From RGIG9060 sp052173655 (GTDB taxonomy: Bacteria; Spirochaetota; Spirochaetia; Treponematales; Treponemataceae): a stretch of 45,471 nucleotides of DNA. The position numbers and the translations under genes are program-made. Location of the stretch: the NCBI GenBank assembly GCA_052173655.1, contig JBQMYD010000009.1, positions 1-45,471 on the forward strand, given 5' to 3'. A model generated the notes under the pieces. The model made no database searches, had not been told where the DNA came from, and was given only the letters and a program-made list of their open reading frames with translations. Every line of letters starts with the position of its first letter. Positions within the stretch are counted from its first letter, which is position 1. Below are positions 41,452-45,471 of this stretch, one piece after another.

Positions 41452-42486
41452 ATGATTTTGATTTTAAAACAAGATGCAAGCGAAAAAGAAGTTTCAGATT
41501 TTAAAAATATTCTTAAAGAAAAAGGTTTTTCTATACATGAATCATTCGGAATTGACTGTCTTATTTTAAAACTTATAGGAGACACTTGCTCAATAACGGA
41601 AGAATCATTACTGGCATACCCATTTGTTTCAAAGGTAATTAGGATTCAAGAACCTTACAAATTGACAAGCAGAAGATTTCACCAAGAAGACACCGTTATA
41701 ACTTTAAAAGCATCGGAACTTGAAAAGCCTTTAACATCGAAAATCGGAAAATCGAATTTTTCAGTCATTGCAGGGCCTTGTTCTGTTGAAAGTGAAGATC
41801 AAATAGTAGGAATAGCCCGTTGCGTAAAAGCTTCAGGAGCTGCTTTTCTTAGAGGAGGAGCATTTAAACCCAGGACATCTCCATACACTTTTCAGGGAAT
41901 GGGAGCAGAAGGCATAACTTTGCTGTTAAAAGCAAAAAAAGCAACAGGACTTCCAATAGTAAGCGAAATAATGTCCATCGAGCAACTTCCGCTTTTTGAA
42001 AATGTAGACATCATTCAAGTAGGAACCAGAAATATGCAAAATTTCACTTTGCTAAAAGAATTGGGAAAATGCGGAAAACCTATCCTGCTCAAACGCGGAC
42101 TTGCAAGCACCGCAAAAGAGTTTTTAATGAGTGCCGAATATATCATGTCATCCGGAAATGAAAAAATAATTCTTTGTGAAAGAGGAATCCGCTCTTTTGA
42201 CAATTTTACCCGAAACACTTTGGATCTAAGCATCGTTCCGTATCTAAAAAAGATAACTCACTTACCGGTTATTGTTGATCCGAGCCATGCAACAGGACTT
42301 TCATGGATGGTACCTACTATGGCAAAAGCAGCCTTGGCATCAGGTGCTGACGGAATTATCATTGAAGTTCACAACAACCCTCCTCAAGCCCTTTGCGATG
42401 GAGAACAATCTATTACTCCAAAAAACTTTGATGCTCTTATGAAAAAACTCCGGCAATATGCAAAAATTGAAAATCTTACAATGTAA
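41452..42486 (+). CDS. aroF: 3-deoxy-7-phosphoheptulonate synthase (DAHP synthase, type I-beta with FRD domain)
   Basis: First enzyme of the shikimate pathway, condensing phosphoenolpyruvate and erythrose 4-phosphate. Residues 1-65 form a ferredoxin-like regulatory domain as in Thermotoga DAHP synthase, which mediates feedback inhibition by aromatic amino acids. The catalytic barrel follows: VIAGPCSVESEDQI, FLRGGAFKPRTSPY, QVGTRNMQNF, ILLKRGLAST and VIVDPSHATG, with metal-binding Cys, His, Glu and Asp in place. It starts 18 bases after epmA with a GGAG site, probably in one operon, although the two functions are unrelated. Confidence 0.96.
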   Translation: MILILKQDASEKEVSDFKNILKEKGFSIHESFGIDCLILKLIGDTCSITEESLLAYPFVSKVIRIQEPYKLTSRRFHQEDTVITLKASELEKPLTSKIGKSNFSVIAGPCSVESEDQIVGIARCVKASGAAFLRGGAFKPRTSPYTFQGMGAEGITLLLKAKKATGLPIVSEIMSIEQLPLFENVDIIQVGTRNMQNFTLLKELGKCGKPILLKRGLASTAKEFLMSAEYIMSSGNEKIILCERGIRSFDNFTRNTLDLSIVPYLKKITHLPVIVDPSHATGLSWMVPTMAKAALASGADGIIIEVHNNPPQALCDGEQSITPKNFDALMKKLRQYAKIENLTM

Positions 42487-42643
42487 AACAATACCGTTTT
42501 TTTTATTTACCATCTTATCCCCAAACGAGTTCAAAATCATTTTTCATACATTTTCTAAAATAAAACAATAAAAGTTAAAAACATACTTAAAACGTTATAA
42601 AAATCAAAATATGCAAAATATTCAATATTTTTCATAAAAACAC

Positions 42644-42672
42644 TAGACATTTCTTAAAAAGTTTTGTATATT
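42644..42672 (+). promoter_or_regulatory. candidate promoter of the 38-residue membrane protein gene
   Basis: TAGACA (42644-42649), a 17-base spacer and TATATT (42667-42672). A TATAAT also occurs at 42680-42685, but without a good -35. The rest of the 219-base gap after aroF is AT-rich and shows nothing else I can support. Confidence 0.5.
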
Positions 42673-42705
42673 CTAGTCATATAATAAATTTTAGAGAGGT
42701 ATTAT

Positions 42706-42822
42706 ATGGACATTAACTTATTTTTTATGGCAATTTTGGTTGTATGTAACATTATTACAACAAGCATCGCTTTGAAAGCCGTTTTTTCAAGCAAAAAACA
42801 TCGTAGAGCAGTGGCACACTAA
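42706..42822 (+). CDS. 38-residue single-pass membrane microprotein
   Basis: Reads MDINLFFMAILVVCNIITTS, then IALKAVFSSKKHRRAVAH. One membrane helix spans about residues 4-26 and is followed by a basic tail (SSKKHRR), which predicts N-out, C-in topology. AGAGAGG lies six bases before the ATG, a promoter lies upstream and a 21-bp terminator hairpin follows, so it is an independent transcription unit. I recognise no family. A role as a regulator of a membrane complex or a toxin-like peptide would be guesswork. It is convergent with pflB and shares its terminator. Confidence 0.7.
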   Translation: MDINLFFMAILVVCNIITTSIALKAVFSSKKHRRAVAH

Positions 42823-42848
42823 AAGAGAAAATTAATTTAAAAAAATGC

Positions 42849-42897
42849 GCTGTCCTTTACGTTAAGTTTGATTAGAAAACTTAACGTAAAGGACAGC
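42849..42897. terminator. bidirectional terminator between the microprotein gene and pflB
   Basis: Two perfectly complementary 21-base arms (42849-42869 and 42877-42897) enclose a seven-base loop, with a T run on the plus strand and an A run on the other side. It lies between two convergent stops and is the longest uninterrupted stem in the window outside the AT-only palindromes. Confidence 0.92.
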
Positions 42898-42908
42898 TTT
42901 TTTATTTT

Positions 42909-45245
42909 TTATACAGATTCGTGAAAGGTTCTGGAAATTACATCATCTTGCTGTTCCTTTGTAAGCTTGATGAAGTTTACCGCATAGCCGCTGACACGTA
43001 TTGTAAGTTGAGGATATTTTTCAGGATGAGACTGTGCATCCAAAAGAGTTTCTCGTGTAAAAACATTTACATTAAGATGATATCCGCCCTTTTTCATATA
43101 ACCGTCAATAAGCGAAATCAAATTATCGATTTGCTGCGGATTTGCAAGAGATTGTTCAATTGTAGGAAGTCCCGCAATTGATACGGTATTGCAACAACAA
43201 CCTTTATCAAGATTTCCTGAACAATCTTTTCCAAGAGCATCCGGAATTATACTGAAAGTATTTGAAATTCCGTCTTCAGCATATCTTAAAGGAAGTTTTG
43301 CAACAGAACTTAAACTTGCAACAGCACCGTGTGTATCACGTCCGTGCATTGGATTTGCACCTGGAGCAAGAGGTTCTCCAAGTTTTCTTCCGTCAGGAGT
43401 GTTTCCGGTTTTCTTTCCGTAAACTACATTTGAAGTAATTGTCAAAATTGAAGTTGTAGGAACACTATCCCTGTAAGTATGATACTTTCTTACATCATTA
43501 ATAAAATGACGTAAAATCATAACAGCCAGCTGGTCAACCCTATCATCATTATTACCGTATTTAGGAAAATCACCTTCTATCTGATAGTCAACAACAATTC
43601 CATCTTCATCTCGAATACATTTTACTTTTGCATACTTTATTGCACTCAAAGAATCTGCAACTACAGAAAGACCTGCAATACCTGTTGCAAAATAACGTTT
43701 TACATCTTTGTCATGAAGTGCCATTTGCAGTTTTTCATACGAATATTTATCGTGCATATAATGAATTACATTTAAAGTATTAACGTAAAGCTCAGCCAAC
43801 CAATCCATCATAGCTTCGTATTTTTCCATAACATCATCAAAATCAAGATAATCGCCCTCGACAGCACGGAATTTTGGTCCGACTTGCACTTTAAGTCTTT
43901 CATCCACACCACCGTTGATAGCATACAAAAGACACTTTGCAAGATTTGCTCTTGCACCAAAAAATTGCATTTCCTTACCTACAACCATTGATGAAACACA
44001 GCATGCAATTGCATAGTCATCACCGTGAACAACCCTCATAAGATCATCGTTTTCATATTGTATGGATGAAGACTTTATACTCATCTTTGCACAGTATTTT
44101 TTAAAATTTTCAGGTAATTTTTCCGACCACAAAATAGTCATATTCGGTTCCGGAGAAGTTCCAAGATTATCCAAAGTATTTAAGTAACGGAAACTTGTTT
44201 TTGTAACCATGTGCTTACCATCTACGGAAATTCCTCCCAAAGATTCCGTTACCCACTGAGGATCACCGCTAAAAAGGGAATTATATTCAGGTGTTCTTGC
44301 AAAACGAACCAAACGCAACTTCATTATAAAATGGTCAATCATTTCCTGAGCCTGTTCTTCTGTAATCAAACCTTTTTCCATATCTCTTGTAATGTAAATA
44401 TCCAAGAACGTAGAAGTTCGCCCCAAAGACATAGCCGCACCGTTTTGTTCTTTTACGGCAGCAAGATATCCCAAATAAGTCCATTGAATTGCCTCTTGTG
44501 CATTTTTTGCAGGCTTTCTTATATCAAAACCGTAAATATCGCCCAATTCTGCAAGTTCTTCAAGAGCTCGCATCTGATCTGCAAGTTCTTCACGAATACG
44601 AATATTTTTGTAATTCATTTCTTTTAGACAAGTATCAATTTGATATTGTTTTTCAACTTTAAGCCTGTCAATTCCATACAAGGCTACACGCCTATAATCG
44701 CCAATTATACGACCTCTTCCATAAGCATCCGGAAGTCCGGTAATAATGGCAGAATGCCTTGCAAGGCGCATTTCAGGAGTATAAACATCAAACACACCTT
44801 GATTATGTGTTTTTCGATATTTTGTAAAAATTTCGCTGACTTTAGGATCAATTGTGTAACCGTTTTTGGAGCAAGCTTTTTCCGCCATATTAATACCTCC
44901 AAAAGGCATTAAAGCTCTTTTAAAAGGCTTTTCCGTCTGTAAACCAACAATTTTTTCCTTATCTTTTGAAATGTAGCCTGCAGGATGTGAAGTTATTGTA
45001 GAAATCACGCTAGTGTCCATATCTAAAACACCGCCTGCATCCCTTTCCTGTTTTGAAAGTTCCATAATTTGAGCCCACAAAGCTTCAGTATCTTTTGTAG
45101 GTCCTGCTAAAAAACTTTCATCACCGTCATACTGACTATAATTGTTTATGATAAAATCACGAACATTGATGGGGCCTCGACTCCATCGTCCCAACTTGAA
45201 CCCCTCCCATTCCTGAGGGATACCTTGATCTTGAATGTCTTGCAT
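42909..45245 (-). CDS. pflB: pyruvate formate-lyase (formate C-acetyltransferase)
   Basis: Glycyl-radical enzyme that splits pyruvate into acetyl-CoA and formate in anaerobic fermentation. The adjacent active-site cysteines are in IACCVSSMVVG (near 415), the same place as Cys418-Cys419 of E. coli, and the radical glycine is in RVSGYAVNF near residue 755. Length 778 is close to the 760 of E. coli. AGAGGT precedes the ATG. No activase (pflA) is adjacent, since the gene ends at a terminator. The enzyme is oxygen-sensitive, which supports an anaerobic organism. Confidence 0.98.
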   Translation of the reverse strand: MQDIQDQGIPQEWEGFKLGRWSRGPINVRDFIINNYSQYDGDESFLAGPTKDTEALWAQIMELSKQERDAGGVLDMDTSVISTITSHPAGYISKDKEKIVGLQTEKPFKRALMPFGGINMAEKACSKNGYTIDPKVSEIFTKYRKTHNQGVFDVYTPEMRLARHSAIITGLPDAYGRGRIIGDYRRVALYGIDRLKVEKQYQIDTCLKEMNYKNIRIREELADQMRALEELAELGDIYGFDIRKPAKNAQEAIQWTYLGYLAAVKEQNGAAMSLGRTSTFLDIYITRDMEKGLITEEQAQEMIDHFIMKLRLVRFARTPEYNSLFSGDPQWVTESLGGISVDGKHMVTKTSFRYLNTLDNLGTSPEPNMTILWSEKLPENFKKYCAKMSIKSSSIQYENDDLMRVVHGDDYAIACCVSSMVVGKEMQFFGARANLAKCLLYAINGGVDERLKVQVGPKFRAVEGDYLDFDDVMEKYEAMMDWLAELYVNTLNVIHYMHDKYSYEKLQMALHDKDVKRYFATGIAGLSVVADSLSAIKYAKVKCIRDEDGIVVDYQIEGDFPKYGNNDDRVDQLAVMILRHFINDVRKYHTYRDSVPTTSILTITSNVVYGKKTGNTPDGRKLGEPLAPGANPMHGRDTHGAVASLSSVAKLPLRYAEDGISNTFSIIPDALGKDCSGNLDKGCCCNTVSIAGLPTIEQSLANPQQIDNLISLIDGYMKKGGYHLNVNVFTRETLLDAQSHPEKYPQLTIRVSGYAVNFIKLTKEQQDDVISRTFHESV

Positions 45246-45377
45246 TTCAATACCTCTTTATAAAAATTTTACGCCGCTAGTATACAGTGTTTAAATTTTT
45301 TATAAAAGCCGGAAAACGATATATTTTGAATTTTTAGAGCTTAAGTTTTTTAGATAAAAAATCTGTAAAAAAAAAAA

Positions 45378-45406
45378 TGGACAATTACGCTAAACGGGAA
45401 TATAAT
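45378..45406 (+). promoter_or_regulatory. strong promoter of the gene starting at 45453
   Basis: TGGACA (45378-45383), exactly 17 bases, and a consensus TATAAT (45401-45406). The start codon is 47 bases downstream. The remaining bases between 45246 and 45377 are AT-rich and presumably hold the pflB promoter, which I could not pin down. Confidence 0.75.
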
Positions 45407-45452
45407 TTATCAATGTTTTTTTTAAATTATTCGAAAAAAAGGAGTTTATAAA

Positions 45453-45471
45453 ATGAAAAATATAGAATGTT
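45453..45471 (+). CDS. 5' end of an unidentified gene (cut by window edge)
   Basis: An ATG at 45453 follows AAGGAGTTTATAAA, an excellent ribosome-binding site, and a near-consensus promoter. Only six residues (MKNIEC) lie in the window, so no function can be given. Confidence 0.65.

Overview
The window is a compact, strongly AT-rich bacterial chromosome segment that reads as a host-associated or anaerobic Treponema (Spirochaetota). The evidence is a UPF0164-family outer-membrane protein, a Borrelia BpuR-like Pur-domain protein, a degenerate M23 protein, an excisionase-HTH/PTS-EIIA fusion, a motility-associated (DUF115) glycosyltransferase, and anaerobic pyruvate formate-lyase. I see no insertion sequence, prophage, CRISPR array or rRNA. 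Species assignment is inference from gene content.

Layout. 1-4.7 kb (minus strand): a small coiled-coil protein, the Pur-domain protein, a phosphoglucomutase/phosphomannomutase and two exported envelope proteins. 4.8-9.8 kb: an HTH-EIIA regulator, an exported transglutaminase-like protein (minus), an RluA-type pseudouridine synthase, a DUF4912 protein and a GH57 branching-enzyme homologue that has lost both catalytic residues. 9.8-18.9 kb: a UPF0164 barrel, divergent from a two-gene unit of an exported coiled-coil/TPR protein and a 1533-residue SpoIIE phosphatase with a periplasmic Asp-box propeller. 19-20.3 kb: a KamA/EpmB-type radical SAM enzyme just behind tRNA-Pro and tRNA-Asp. 20.4-23.7 kb: an anchored parvulin-like foldase and the DUF115 protein.

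23.7-32.4 kb is one tightly overlapping minus-strand operon, tilS-ftsH-TPR protein-lipoprotein protease-lepA. 32.4-34.4 kb is ispE-spoVG-tRNA-Gln-rplY, with a tRNA embedded between protein genes. A short, extremely acidic protein follows on the plus strand. 34.9-39.9 kb holds rplU-prp-rpmA, a hairpin terminator or attenuator, then obg-nadD-yqeK-LCP-rsfS. 40.4-42.5 kb is epmA-aroF. 42.7-45.5 kb holds a 38-residue membrane microprotein, pflB and the start of one more gene.

Themes. EpmA and the KamA/EpmB-like enzyme could together beta-lysylate EF-P. Many genes serve envelope quality control (FtsH, serine protease, foldase, TPR and LCP proteins) or ribosome biology (LepA, RsfS, Obg, L21, L25, L27, Prp, TilS). 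The most notable oddities are the GH57 pseudoenzyme beside DUF4912, Prp with an L27 that has no extension to cleave, two AT-only perfect palindromes between divergent TTGACA boxes, structured leaders before rplU and rplY, and several genes or RNAs too short for routine calling.
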